This document shows, one piece after another, positions 42,721 to 51,917 of a DNA stretch of 64,000 bases (positions are counted from its first letter, which is position 1; each line of letters opens with the position of its first letter). The position numbers and the translations under genes were made by a program. The DNA is from Lachnospiraceae bacterium (GTDB lineage Bacteria; Bacillota; Clostridia; Lachnospirales; Lachnospiraceae): positions 1 to 64,000 of the forward strand of contig JAIEFE010000008.1 of NCBI GenBank assembly GCA_029067085.1. The letters are read 5' to 3'. The notes below the pieces were generated by a model. That model was not told the origin of the DNA, did no database searches, and was given only the letters and a program-made list of their open reading frames with translations.

Positions 42721-43112
42721 TATTTGATTTTCTGCCCGATCCCACATATGATACGCTCTACCTCATCTGCTCTCTTTGCAAGCTGCACAAGAATCCTTCC
42801 CACACGTTCCCTGTATTCTCTTTCAAACGGATCTATCGGAACGATCCCATTTCCAACCTCATCGCATATAAGAATACAGTCCTCGTTGCAATCCAAAAAT
42901 GACATAATTTCATCTTCCGGGCATCCCCCGCTTATCATACAGTTTTTGATCCACTGATGAAGGTGATTAATGATGATTGGATTTCTTTTTCGTTCTATGT
43001 CATTTATTTCATTTGGCAGGCTTCCATCCCACACCATATTTTCTTGCAAACCATACTTTTGAAGTACATAAACCAGCTTTCCCTGCGCTGTTCCGCCTAT
43101 TATCAATTTCAT
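42720..43112 (-). CDS. Short CobU-like protein (adenosylcobinamide kinase family)
   Basis: 130 aa: N-terminal LIIGGTAQGKL P-loop-like motif; C-terminal CDEVGNGIVPIDPFEREYRERVGRILVQLAKRADEVERIICGI. Confidence 0.8.
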   Translation of the reverse strand: MKLIIGGTAQGKLVYVLQKYGLQENMVWDGSLPNEINDIERKRNPIIINHLHQWIKNCMISGGCPEDEIMSFLDCNEDCILICDEVGNGIVPIDPFEREYRERVGRILVQLAKRADEVERIICGIGQKIK

Positions 43113-43152
43113 ATTTACTCCCGTCTTTCCTCACATAAGCCATTTCATCTTT

Positions 43153-43926
43153 TTACGTTCTCCATATAAAAACATCAATCATTGCCGCAGCAACCACAAT
43201 ACAACCTTCACAGAGAAGGACAAAATATCCCGCCGTATCGCCGGTAATCCCCCCAAATTCTTTCCTGCTCTTATAAAAATAATAAACAAACGCTGACACA
43301 GCCGTCGCCGCCACAATCAAACCTGCCGGAAATGACCAAAAACACATTAGTCCGATGCATAACGCGCTTTGTATCAACAACGACCCTTTCACGATTTTTT
43401 TATGGGAACTGTCCACGAAGGTATAAAGCATCCCATCCTTTTTCGCCAAAGGAAAGGACACGGCGCTGATACCGCATAAACAGCGTGACAGGAAAAACCC
43501 GCAGCATACAATCTTTAACAGTGCCGCATCTGCTATCTCTAAAAATGCTCCCAAAAATACCAATCCATAGACAGCAAGCATGATAACTGCAAACGCCCCG
43601 ATATGGGAATCCTTTAGAATTTCCAATTTTTTTTCTTTGGAGCTGTAAGAATGTATGGCATCCATTGTATCCATGAATCCATCAACATGAATCCCACCTG
43701 TAATAAAGATCGGAACAGCCATTGTTACCGCAGTTCTGCACAAATCTCCAATAGGATATGCGCCAAAAAAACAGTTCCAGAAATAAATACAACCGCCGAC
43801 CAGTGCACCAATCCATGGAAAAAAACAAAAGACATATTTCATATCATCTTCTTTCCAGTCAAAAACCGGAACAGGAATTTTAGAATACATGGATACTGCT
43901 ATAAAAAAAGACTTTATCACCTGCAT
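43153..43926 (-). CDS. cobS: Adenosylcobinamide-GDP ribazoletransferase
   Basis: SMYSKIPVPVFDWKEDDMKYVFCFFPWIGALVGG...GGIHVDGFMDTMDAIHSYSSKEKKLEILKDSHIGAFA. Confidence 0.95.
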   Translation of the reverse strand: MQVIKSFFIAVSMYSKIPVPVFDWKEDDMKYVFCFFPWIGALVGGCIYFWNCFFGAYPIGDLCRTAVTMAVPIFITGGIHVDGFMDTMDAIHSYSSKEKKLEILKDSHIGAFAVIMLAVYGLVFLGAFLEIADAALLKIVCCGFFLSRCLCGISAVSFPLAKKDGMLYTFVDSSHKKIVKGSLLIQSALCIGLMCFWSFPAGLIVAATAVSAFVYYFYKSRKEFGGITGDTAGYFVLLCEGCIVVAAAMIDVFIWRT

Positions 43927-43948
43927 ATCTGTTTCCTCTCGCCGCTAT

Positions 43949-43977
43949 TATTTTATAACTCCCTTTTCGGAAAAATG
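43949..43977. repeat. Left copy of about 29-bp imperfect inverted repeat flanking the QueG-like gene
   Basis: + strand TATTTTATAACTCCCTTTTCGGAAAAATG; matches the reverse complement of 44729-44757 at about 24 of 29 positions by eye. Confidence 0.75.
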
Positions 43978-44012
43978 TTCCCATAAGCTATTCTACAAAT
44001 AGAAAGTTGTTG

Positions 44013-44681
44013 TTACGTTCCGATCGGGCAAGCAACCATACAAAGGCCGCAGGCATTTTTTCTTCCATGTGTTTTAATATATAAACTTCTTTTTTCGTTA
44101 CATAACCTATAATCTATTATATCACTTCTTAAGGAGTTGATATCCCATTGCACATCATGCAACGCTTTGTGTGGACAAACATCAACACATTTTTTACAAT
44201 TTTCAGGACAATTACTCTTTAAGATTTTATTACCATAAATAAATTTCTCATCTATTAAGATTACAGATAGTCTTACTCTTGGTCCATATTCTTTTGTAAT
44301 AACAACATCGTTTTTCCCAATCCAACCTAATCCAGCATTTACTGCCGCAAACTTGAAAGAAAAAGGGGCTATCAAATCCGTCTCGTTGTTTTGTGCTATA
44401 GGTGGAATATAATATTTCACTTTATATTCATCAAGCGCATTTTGCAGTTGTGTTAAAATTTTTTCCAGTACTTTTTTTGCATCTTGAATACCCTTTTCAA
44501 ACTTTTCTTCAGAATATGTTTCGATTGTAAGTTGTTCCCCGTAAGGTACTGCAAATACTAAAGCAGATTTATATGTACTTGCATATTCACTGTACGCAAT
44601 ATTTGTAAATCCATAAATAACTTCGGGATATTCTAAAAATATATTGCGAATATTCTTTTCAACCATACTAACTTCCTCCAA
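44013..44681 (-). CDS. QueG-like (epoxyqueuosine reductase family) double 4Fe-4S protein
   Basis: AAVNAGLGWIGKNDVVITKEYGPRVRLSVILID; CPENCKKCVDVCPHKAL and CGLCMVACPIG clusters. Confidence 0.82.
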   Translation of the reverse strand: MEEVSMVEKNIRNIFLEYPEVIYGFTNIAYSEYASTYKSALVFAVPYGEQLTIETYSEEKFEKGIQDAKKVLEKILTQLQNALDEYKVKYYIPPIAQNNETDLIAPFSFKFAAVNAGLGWIGKNDVVITKEYGPRVRLSVILIDEKFIYGNKILKSNCPENCKKCVDVCPHKALHDVQWDINSLRSDIIDYRLCNEKRSLYIKTHGRKNACGLCMVACPIGT

Positions 44682-44705
44682 TTCAACTATCGATTGTTAG
44701 TATAA

Positions 44706-45293
44706 TCATAACCTGTTTTTAATGAGTACACTATTCCGATAAGGGAGTTTTAAAATCACCGGAATCCCTGCTACCACTTCCACTACCTGATCAGCCAATG
44801 CCGCAAGTTTTTGATTGATCATTCCCATTGCATGTATATACTCCGTTGTCGTTTCATCATAGGTATTTCCATCTTCAAATACGTTATTGCTTACCACAAC
44901 CAAATGATTCGTCTGTTCTTTCAACATCTTTATATCTTGTGTTATATTTTCCGCAACCTGCATTTTTGTTTTAGCATTTTCCTCTGAAAACATTTCATTT
45001 GCTGTCAAGTTAGAGATACATTCTAACAAAGCAAGGCTGTCTCCATCCCCCATTTTTTCTAGTGCATCAGAAATCCGTGTCGGCTGTTCTATCGTGAAAA
45101 AACCTTTTCCCTTTCTGAGATTCCTGTGTCGTTCAACCTTATCTCGCCCTTCTTCATCAAAAACCTGCATCGTTGCAAGATAATATTTTTTCATTGCGAT
45201 TTCTCCTACACTTTCCTTTGCAAGAGAAACAGCCACCTCTTCCGCATAAGAGGATTTACCGCTTCCACTTCCCCCAACAACCAAAACCATCAT
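44706..45293 (-). CDS. cobU: Adenosylcobinamide kinase / guanylyltransferase CobU
   Basis: MMVLVVGGSGSGKSSYAEEVA...VVVSNNVFEDGNTYDETTTEYIHAMGMINQKLAALADQVVEVVAGIPV. Confidence 0.93.
   Translation of the reverse strand: MMVLVVGGSGSGKSSYAEEVAVSLAKESVGEIAMKKYYLATMQVFDEEGRDKVERHRNLRKGKGFFTIEQPTRISDALEKMGDGDSLALLECISNLTANEMFSEENAKTKMQVAENITQDIKMLKEQTNHLVVVSNNVFEDGNTYDETTTEYIHAMGMINQKLAALADQVVEVVAGIPVILKLPYRNSVLIKNRL
44729..44757. repeat. Right copy of the inverted repeat, within the cobU 3' end
   Basis: + strand CACTATTCCGATAAGGGAGTTTTAAAATC; inverted relative to 43949-43977. Confidence 0.75.
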
Positions 45294-45295
45294 AT

Positions 45296-46390
45296 TTAGG
45301 AATACCTTTCATATTGTTCCACGTTAATATCCGAAAACAGAGTTCTTTTATGATAAACACACAATGCCATTTCCAACAGCGAAAACATCATCACGGCGCC
45401 TGTCCCTTCTCCCAATGCCATCCTGCCGTCTATCACAGGCTCTAACTTCAGTGCGTTCATCAATTTCTCCACTGCCGGTTCCTTTCCCTTATGTGATGGA
45501 ATCAGATACCGTATTGTTCCCTGTACCATTCTTTCTGAGAGCAGTGCCGCAACCATACTAATCACACCGTCAAGCACGATCGGTATATGAAACACGCCGC
45601 CGCCAATACAGACTCCCACAAGCCCGGCAATATCCAATCCTCCGACTGTCTCCAACACAGTGAGAGGATCTGTTTTATAAAGATCATACTTTTTGACTGC
45701 CTCTATGATCATTCTTTTTTTTCGCTGTAATTTTTCATCGCAAAGTCCTGCTCCTCTCCCGGTCACTTCATCCGGCTCGCATCTTAACAATGCTGCTGCA
45801 ACCGCACTGCTCGTTGTCGTATTTCCAATCCCCATCTCCCCAGTTGCAAGGATTTGATACCCCTTCTTTTTGCACTCTTCCACAAGTTCTATACCGGTAA
45901 AAATCGCCCTGACAGCTTCTTCTCTGGTCATAGCGGGTTCCTTATTAAAATTTCCGGTGCCGCAGCGGATTTTTCTGTCAAGCACGCCTGCGATCTGCTC
46001 TTTTCCATTGATTCCAATATCTACAGGAATTGTATCCGCCCCTGCCTTTGCGGCCATTTTCCCCACAGACGACGCGCCCTTTCCCATCTGCGCCGCTACT
46101 GCCGCTGTAACTTCTTGACCGGACTGGCTGATGCCCTCCTCTACAATTCCGTTATCCGCGCACATGATGATGACAGCTTTTTTTGAAATATCAATTTCAT
46201 CCGTACCTAAAATCGCACCAATCTGTGCAATGATCGTTTCGAATCTTCCCATCCCGTCAAGAGGTTTGGCTATGGAATCCCAATTTTTTAATATCTTTTC
46301 GTATATTGTACGGTCCGGTTCTTCCAATTTCAGTTTTTCCAAGTCTTCCTCTGTACGTTTATCTAATATGTGCCTCTCTGAGCATTCCAT
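45296..46390 (-). CDS. cobT: Nicotinate-nucleotide-dimethylbenzimidazole phosphoribosyltransferase
   Basis: [24 protein letters not shown]...[24 protein letters not shown]...[20 protein letters not shown]. Confidence 0.96.
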   Translation of the reverse strand: MECSERHILDKRTEEDLEKLKLEEPDRTIYEKILKNWDSIAKPLDGMGRFETIIAQIGAILGTDEIDISKKAVIIMCADNGIVEEGISQSGQEVTAAVAAQMGKGASSVGKMAAKAGADTIPVDIGINGKEQIAGVLDRKIRCGTGNFNKEPAMTREEAVRAIFTGIELVEECKKKGYQILATGEMGIGNTTTSSAVAAALLRCEPDEVTGRGAGLCDEKLQRKKRMIIEAVKKYDLYKTDPLTVLETVGGLDIAGLVGVCIGGGVFHIPIVLDGVISMVAALLSERMVQGTIRYLIPSHKGKEPAVEKLMNALKLEPVIDGRMALGEGTGAVMMFSLLEMALCVYHKRTLFSDINVEQYERYS

Positions 46391-47837
46391 ATATTTCCTC
46401 CATGTTCAGATACTCCGATAAGATATCTGCCAGCTTATCATACTGTTTCTCTTTAAAATCCTTATAATCAATGCAGGATTCAGATTCGACGGATACTCCC
46501 TGCTTCTTGGCCAATGCCTCCACAAGAGTGGTCGCAATCACGGCCTTGTCAAATATCCCATGGATATACGTTCCGCATACATTTTTATTTTTTCCGGTTA
46601 TAAATGCCGTTTCTGTATGAGATTCAGTACTTCTTGCACTATCTCCTATATGTATCTCATATCCTTCAAACGCCAGTCCCGAAAGTGCAGAAAAAAAGCC
46701 TTCCGTTTTATTCACTGTACCTTGTACCTGACGGCGCACTTTTTGACGTTTCAGCGTTGTCATGACAGGCAATAATCCCATCCCTTTCATAGTTCCGCCA
46801 TTTTCCATTCCATCCGGATCGGAAATCTGTTCTCCCAGCATCTGATATCCTCCACAGATGCCACAAATCGGTGTCTTTTCTGCTATTTTTTTTACTGCAG
46901 CTTCCAGTCCGTTCCGCCGCATCCAATCAAGGTCACTCATTGTATTCTTGCTGCCCGGCAAAAAAATCATGTCCGGAGAACCCAATTTCTCTGCAGAAGC
47001 AACATAGCGCACTGACACCTCCGGTATTTGCTCAAAAACATTAAAATCCGTAAAATTGGAAATTCTGGGATACCTGACAACCGCTATATCAATCTTTCCC
47101 TTTTCTTTTTTTTCAAAGCGCTCTGTCAGACTGTCCTCATCCTCCAATTGTATATCCATATAAGGAACTACCCCTGTTACCGGAATACCTCCCTTTTCTT
47201 CCAATATCTCAATACCGGAGTCAAGCAGGGAGATATCTCCCCTGAATTTATTAATGATCAATCCTTTTACCCGCTTTCTTTCCTCTTCGGAAAGCAGCAT
47301 CAATGTTCCCAGAAGCTGTGCAAATACACCGCCTCTGTCTATATCGCCTGCCAACAACACCGGCGCATCCACAAGTTCCGCCATTCCCATGTTGACGATA
47401 TCATTTTCACGTAAGTTTATCTCCGCCGGACTTCCTGCCCCTTCTATCACAATAATATCCGCCAGTTCTTCCAATTTCCGAAAGGCTCTCTTAATATCCG
47501 GAATCAGCATGCGCTTGTAAGAAAAATATTCCCTCGCACTCATATTCCCAAGAACCTGTCCATTTACGATCACCTGCGAGCCTGTATGGTCTGTCGGTTT
47601 TAGTAAGATTGGATTCATGCAGACCAGTGGAGCAATGCCCGCCGCTTCCGCCTGCATGACCTGAGCCCTTCCCATTTCAAGTCCTTCCTCTGTCACAAAG
47701 GAATTGAGCGCCATATTTTGGGATTTAAAAGGAGCCACCCTGTGGCCGTCCCGCTTCATGATCCTGCATAGTCCCGCTGTCAAAAGACTCTTTCCTGCAC
47801 CGGACATAGTTCCCTGAATCATAATAACTTTTGCCAT
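46359..47837 (-). CDS. cobQ: Cobyric acid synthase
   Basis: [49 protein letters not shown]...[22 protein letters not shown]. Confidence 0.97.
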   Translation of the reverse strand: MAKVIMIQGTMSGAGKSLLTAGLCRIMKRDGHRVAPFKSQNMALNSFVTEEGLEMGRAQVMQAEAAGIAPLVCMNPILLKPTDHTGSQVIVNGQVLGNMSAREYFSYKRMLIPDIKRAFRKLEELADIIVIEGAGSPAEINLRENDIVNMGMAELVDAPVLLAGDIDRGGVFAQLLGTLMLLSEEERKRVKGLIINKFRGDISLLDSGIEILEEKGGIPVTGVVPYMDIQLEDEDSLTERFEKKEKGKIDIAVVRYPRISNFTDFNVFEQIPEVSVRYVASAEKLGSPDMIFLPGSKNTMSDLDWMRRNGLEAAVKKIAEKTPICGICGGYQMLGEQISDPDGMENGGTMKGMGLLPVMTTLKRQKVRRQVQGTVNKTEGFFSALSGLAFEGYEIHIGDSARSTESHTETAFITGKNKNVCGTYIHGIFDKAVIATTLVEALAKKQGVSVESESCIDYKDFKEKQYDKLADILSEYLNMEEIYGMLREAHIR

Positions 47838-47839
47838 AA

Positions 47840-48634
47840 TTACCTCTCATATTTTGCAATCTGCTTCATATACGCAAGGAGTTTTTCATTCCCTAAAAAG
47901 TTTTTATCATTGATATCAAATAATCGTTCCATAAAATCCCCTTCAAATATCTCTTCCGGCGTCCCGTATCGTTCCACATACTCTCCTTTCAGGCAGAGTA
48001 TTTTATCGGAAATGATCTTTGCCAGTTCCAGTTCGTGTAAGGACATGATAACCGTCAGTCCTCTTTTCTCCCTCATTTCCTGTAATAACAACAAAAATTC
48101 AAGCTTATATTTGATATCCAGATAGGATGTCGGTTCATCCAGGATCACGATCTCCGGCTCCTGACAGATTGCTCTGGCTAACATCACCCGCTGCTTCTGC
48201 CCGTCACTGATCTTGTCAAAATCATTTTCACTGATATCCGTTATATGAGTAAGCTCCATCACTTCATCTACAATCCGCTCATCCTCTTCTGATAAAATGC
48301 CAAACCATCCGGTATATGGATAGCGTCCGGTTGCAACCATGTCTCTGCAGCTCCTCAGTTCTACCTTTACCCTCTCCGTGAACACTACAGACATTCTCTT
48401 TGCTAGTTCCTCTGCCTTCATTTCAGATAAATCATCTTCTCCAAGATATACCGTACCGCCAAGCAATTCAAGCTGCCCCGCAATACTTTTTAAAACGGTA
48501 GATTTACCCGCACCGTTTGGTCCGATCAGACACAGGATTTCTCCCCTTGGCAAATCAATTTCCATATCCTTTATCAGCGGTTTATTATCATAACCCACGC
48601 ACATCTTTTTCGTCGAAAAATAGTATTTCTTCAT
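47840..48634 (-). CDS. FecE/BtuD-type ABC transporter ATPase
   Basis: Walker [13 protein letters not shown], signature [14 protein letters not shown], Walker [14 protein letters not shown]. Confidence 0.95.
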   Translation of the reverse strand: MKKYYFSTKKMCVGYDNKPLIKDMEIDLPRGEILCLIGPNGAGKSTVLKSIAGQLELLGGTVYLGEDDLSEMKAEELAKRMSVVFTERVKVELRSCRDMVATGRYPYTGWFGILSEEDERIVDEVMELTHITDISENDFDKISDGQKQRVMLARAICQEPEIVILDEPTSYLDIKYKLEFLLLLQEMREKRGLTVIMSLHELELAKIISDKILCLKGEYVERYGTPEEIFEGDFMERLFDINDKNFLGNEKLLAYMKQIAKYER

Positions 48635-49644
48635 GCCTTTTTCCCTTTTATGATGCAAAGTACCACCGGTGCGCCGAAAATAGCCGTCACGGTACTGATA
48701 CTCAGTTCTGTCGGCGCAAGTATTGTTTTTGCAAGCAGATCACAAAACAGACAGAAAGCGCTTCCCCCAACAAAGCAGGCAGGTATCATCCATATCGGTT
48801 CTGTTGTAATCAGCAATTTTTTAACCAAATGCGGCACTGCAATTCCAACAAAGGAAATCGGTCCCGCAAATGCCACAATACACGCAGATAAAATACTGGA
48901 AAAAATTACGATACACACACGCAAAAGCTGTAAATTAACACCCACATTCCGCGCATAGGCATCTCCCAACTGATATGCGCCAAGCGGCTTTGATATCAGA
49001 AAAATTGCAAGAAACACTAAGAACACCACCACTGTCATAACCTTTACGTTTTCCCATGTCATTCCCGAAAAACTCCCTCGTGACCAGTTATGGAGATTTA
49101 CAATATCTGCGTCATTGGCAAAGGTAACAACCAATTCCGTGACCGCCGAACAAATGTAGCCGATCATAACACCGCTGACTACCAGCATTGACATATTATG
49201 GATTCTGCGGGACATCAAAAGTACAAACCCCATAGACAGCATAGCACCAATAAACGCAGCAAATATCATGGCTGGCGATGTCACCCTGATTCCCTTTCCC
49301 ATAAGAAATACCATCACAAACGCTACCAGCATTTTCGCCCCGGAGGATATTCCTAAAACAAACGGCCCAGCAATCGGGTTATGGAAAAATGTCTGTAGCA
49401 AATATCCCGCAAGTGACAGCGCCCCGCCTAAGATCAGCACAGCTGTAGCCCTTGGGAGCCTGATATCCCACAGAATCCTTGCTGTCGTTTCATTGCTTAC
49501 CTGCCCGCCAAACGCTCTTGCCACTTCAGGTAATGCAATCCTGACACTTCCAATACAAATATTCAGTATATAAAAAACGAAAACACAGGCTCCAAGCAAA
49601 AGGAAAGCCGTTATGCTTCTGCTTTTTCTGTTCTTATACATCAT
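48631..49644 (-). CDS. FecCD/BtuC-type ABC transporter permease
   Basis: Polytopic; RLPRATAVLILGGALSLAGYLLQTFFHNPIAGPFVLGISSGAK. Confidence 0.95.
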   Translation of the reverse strand: MMYKNRKSRSITAFLLLGACVFVFYILNICIGSVRIALPEVARAFGGQVSNETTARILWDIRLPRATAVLILGGALSLAGYLLQTFFHNPIAGPFVLGISSGAKMLVAFVMVFLMGKGIRVTSPAMIFAAFIGAMLSMGFVLLMSRRIHNMSMLVVSGVMIGYICSAVTELVVTFANDADIVNLHNWSRGSFSGMTWENVKVMTVVVFLVFLAIFLISKPLGAYQLGDAYARNVGVNLQLLRVCIVIFSSILSACIVAFAGPISFVGIAVPHLVKKLLITTEPIWMIPACFVGGSAFCLFCDLLAKTILAPTELSISTVTAIFGAPVVLCIIKGKKA

Positions 49645-49656
49645 AATCGCAGCCTT

Positions 49657-50853
49657 TCACTTATGATCATCTAAATGATAGAGATAGTGCATATCACCCT
49701 TCTCTCCCTGAAGCATCCTATGGATATCTTCCATAAAATATCCGATTGCAAGAGACTGCTGATACATATCGTTTGTGGTACACCACACATTCCCTTCCTT
49801 CACAGCCTTAAAATCCGCAAGAAGCTCACATTTATCAAGCAGCTCCTCAACACCGGAAACGCCGCCGTCAATGGAACTGTTATAGATCAAAAAATCCGCA
49901 TCTTTCGCTCCGGCATAAAATTCCTCTACCTGCATATTCATAGTAGATCGTTTTGTTTCGGAATCTCCTAAATCTTGAAAGACATAACTGCCCCCTGCAA
50001 ATTCTATCATCTTCGGAACATAATCAGAGGACTGGCGTACCTGTACCAGGCCATTAGAAGTAATAAAAAAGAACGCTACTGTTTTATCTGTTCTTTCAGA
50101 TGCACATACTCTCTCAAGGATTGCCGCCTGATCCGTAAATATTCTCTCTGCTTCCTCTTCCTTTCCAAGCAGCGCCCCATAAAATTTCACCCACTCCACT
50201 CTTCCAAGGGGATGCGACTCATAGCTGGAATAGTCTATCATAACAGGAATTCCAAAGTTCTTGAGATTTTCCACCACTTCAGGGGAGTGTGAAATCATCG
50301 TGTTTTCTATGGCAAGCGCACAGTGGTTTGAAACAAGCCGTTCATAATCCGGCTTACTGTATTTTCCTGCATAAAGGATATTCCCCTTACGCATTTCCTC
50401 TCTGGCCGATTCAATAAACCAGCCGTCCTCCTTTTGTCCCGAAAAAGAAATGGAAGCCAGTCCATCCAACTCACTAAAAATATCCATTGCCGAAGATGCC
50501 ACCAAATAGATGTCTTTGATCGGTTGTCTAAGTACCGCAATTTCTTTATCTAAAGCTTGCGGCACCTCTCTGTTTTCCGGTACGATCAAAAACTGTGTGC
50601 CATCCATTGTTATCGTAAGCAGGGTGTAGCCACCCTCGTAATGATCAATTTTAAAATTTTCCGCATACTGTAACTCTATGCTTCTATCATAAACCAGTTC
50701 AACTCCTACATCAACATCTGCTGTATCCGAATCTGACTCTGATTTTTTCTCTATATCCGACATTATTCCGGAATCAGGATAAGGACTGCCACAGCCATAC
50801 AGCCATAGCAGTCCCATAAGAAGCAAAACAAGCGCCTTTTTTCTTTTTCGCAT
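49657..50853 (-). CDS. ABC transporter substrate-binding lipoprotein (BtuF/FepB-like)
   Basis: Lipobox LLWLYGC; periplasmic-binding-like fold; adjacent to permease and ATPase. Confidence 0.9.
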   Translation of the reverse strand: MRKRKKALVLLLMGLLWLYGCGSPYPDSGIMSDIEKKSESDSDTADVDVGVELVYDRSIELQYAENFKIDHYEGGYTLLTITMDGTQFLIVPENREVPQALDKEIAVLRQPIKDIYLVASSAMDIFSELDGLASISFSGQKEDGWFIESAREEMRKGNILYAGKYSKPDYERLVSNHCALAIENTMISHSPEVVENLKNFGIPVMIDYSSYESHPLGRVEWVKFYGALLGKEEEAERIFTDQAAILERVCASERTDKTVAFFFITSNGLVQVRQSSDYVPKMIEFAGGSYVFQDLGDSETKRSTMNMQVEEFYAGAKDADFLIYNSSIDGGVSGVEELLDKCELLADFKAVKEGNVWCTTNDMYQQSLAIGYFMEDIHRMLQGEKGDMHYLYHLDDHK

Positions 50854-50897
50854 CTTATTCCCACCTTCTCAGACAACTTAGAATATCTTTTCACCTA

Positions 50898-51845
50898 CTA
50901 CTCTTTAACTGCCGTATCCAGATGGAATGTAAGTGTATACTCTATTTCGTGAGGTTTGCTCATCGCCACAGTATCCCCGATCACCTCTATTGGTTCATCA
51001 AATTTCAGAACAGGTATCTCAAATACAGAATCACCTTCCGTATTTACCGGCAGATATTTTTCTCCATCCACTATCATGTAATCATAATTAGGACTGTTCC
51101 ACTGTACGGTCGCTGTAATTTTTCCATCTTCAAGCGTTACCTTTGCAGGAGATAAAATCTCTGCTTTACCGCTTCCTCCTGCAAAGGTAATCTCCATGCT
51201 GTAAGTACCTTCTTCCAAAGAGACCGCAGCTTTTACCTGTTCATCAATCTCAAGCGGAACCGGATCGGAAACGCTGACCTTATGATCATACCACTTTCCC
51301 TTGGTACCAATCAAGGCCAGATCAAATTCTGTTTCCAACACGGGAACCGGCACATCAAAGCCATAGACTTCCTCTATCATGCCGTCAGAGTATGTGACTG
51401 TGTCCTCAGTAGGAAAAAGCAGCTCGGCTCCTTCTTTTTCCGCATCCTCAACCAGTCCGGGATAAAGATTTATAATCTTCTTGGAACCAAGGGTAATGTG
51501 GATTGTCATTACCCCATTCTCTACTGTCAGCGTTCCCCTGCCCTCACAGGTTTCATTGACACGGAACATACTGCTGTCTGTCGTAAACTCTGCCGTATAA
51601 ATCCCATCCGGCAATTCCACTGTCTCCTGAGTCTGCTCAGCCGTTTTCTCACTTTCAGTACTATCTTCCACCGGCTCTTCAGCTGCTTCTTCCTGCACAG
51701 ATTCTGTCGATAGCTCTGTGCTTTCTTCCGTTGCAGCGTCAGCAATGACAGTATGATCAGACTCTTGTATGGCATTGCTGTTTCCACAGCCGCCAAGCAA
51801 AGAAACTGTGAGAAGCGCACTGACGATCATTATGTTTTTTTTCAT
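50898..51845 (-). CDS. Lipoprotein with two tandem beta-rich repeats (possible NEAT-like ligand-binding)
   Basis: Lipobox VSLLGGC; repeat A LPDGIYTAEFTT...TLTVENGVMTIHITL...YGFDVPVPVLE and repeat B LEEGTYSMEITF...KVTLEDGKITATVQW...VFEIPVLKFDE. Confidence 0.75.
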   Translation of the reverse strand: MKKNIMIVSALLTVSLLGGCGNSNAIQESDHTVIADAATEESTELSTESVQEEAAEEPVEDSTESEKTAEQTQETVELPDGIYTAEFTTDSSMFRVNETCEGRGTLTVENGVMTIHITLGSKKIINLYPGLVEDAEKEGAELLFPTEDTVTYSDGMIEEVYGFDVPVPVLETEFDLALIGTKGKWYDHKVSVSDPVPLEIDEQVKAAVSLEEGTYSMEITFAGGSGKAEILSPAKVTLEDGKITATVQWNSPNYDYMIVDGEKYLPVNTEGDSVFEIPVLKFDEPIEVIGDTVAMSKPHEIEYTLTFHLDTAVKE

Positions 51846-51917
51846 ACTTCGTACCTCTTCCAATTCGTCCATATTATCGTAATTTTCGCAGTATACTCAA
51901 ATCTGCCAGAACCGTTA

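Noticed and set aside
42720-43112. Short CobU as a decayed pseudogene
   Set aside because: Reading frame is intact, motifs at both ends are retained, and it is translationally coupled to cobC.
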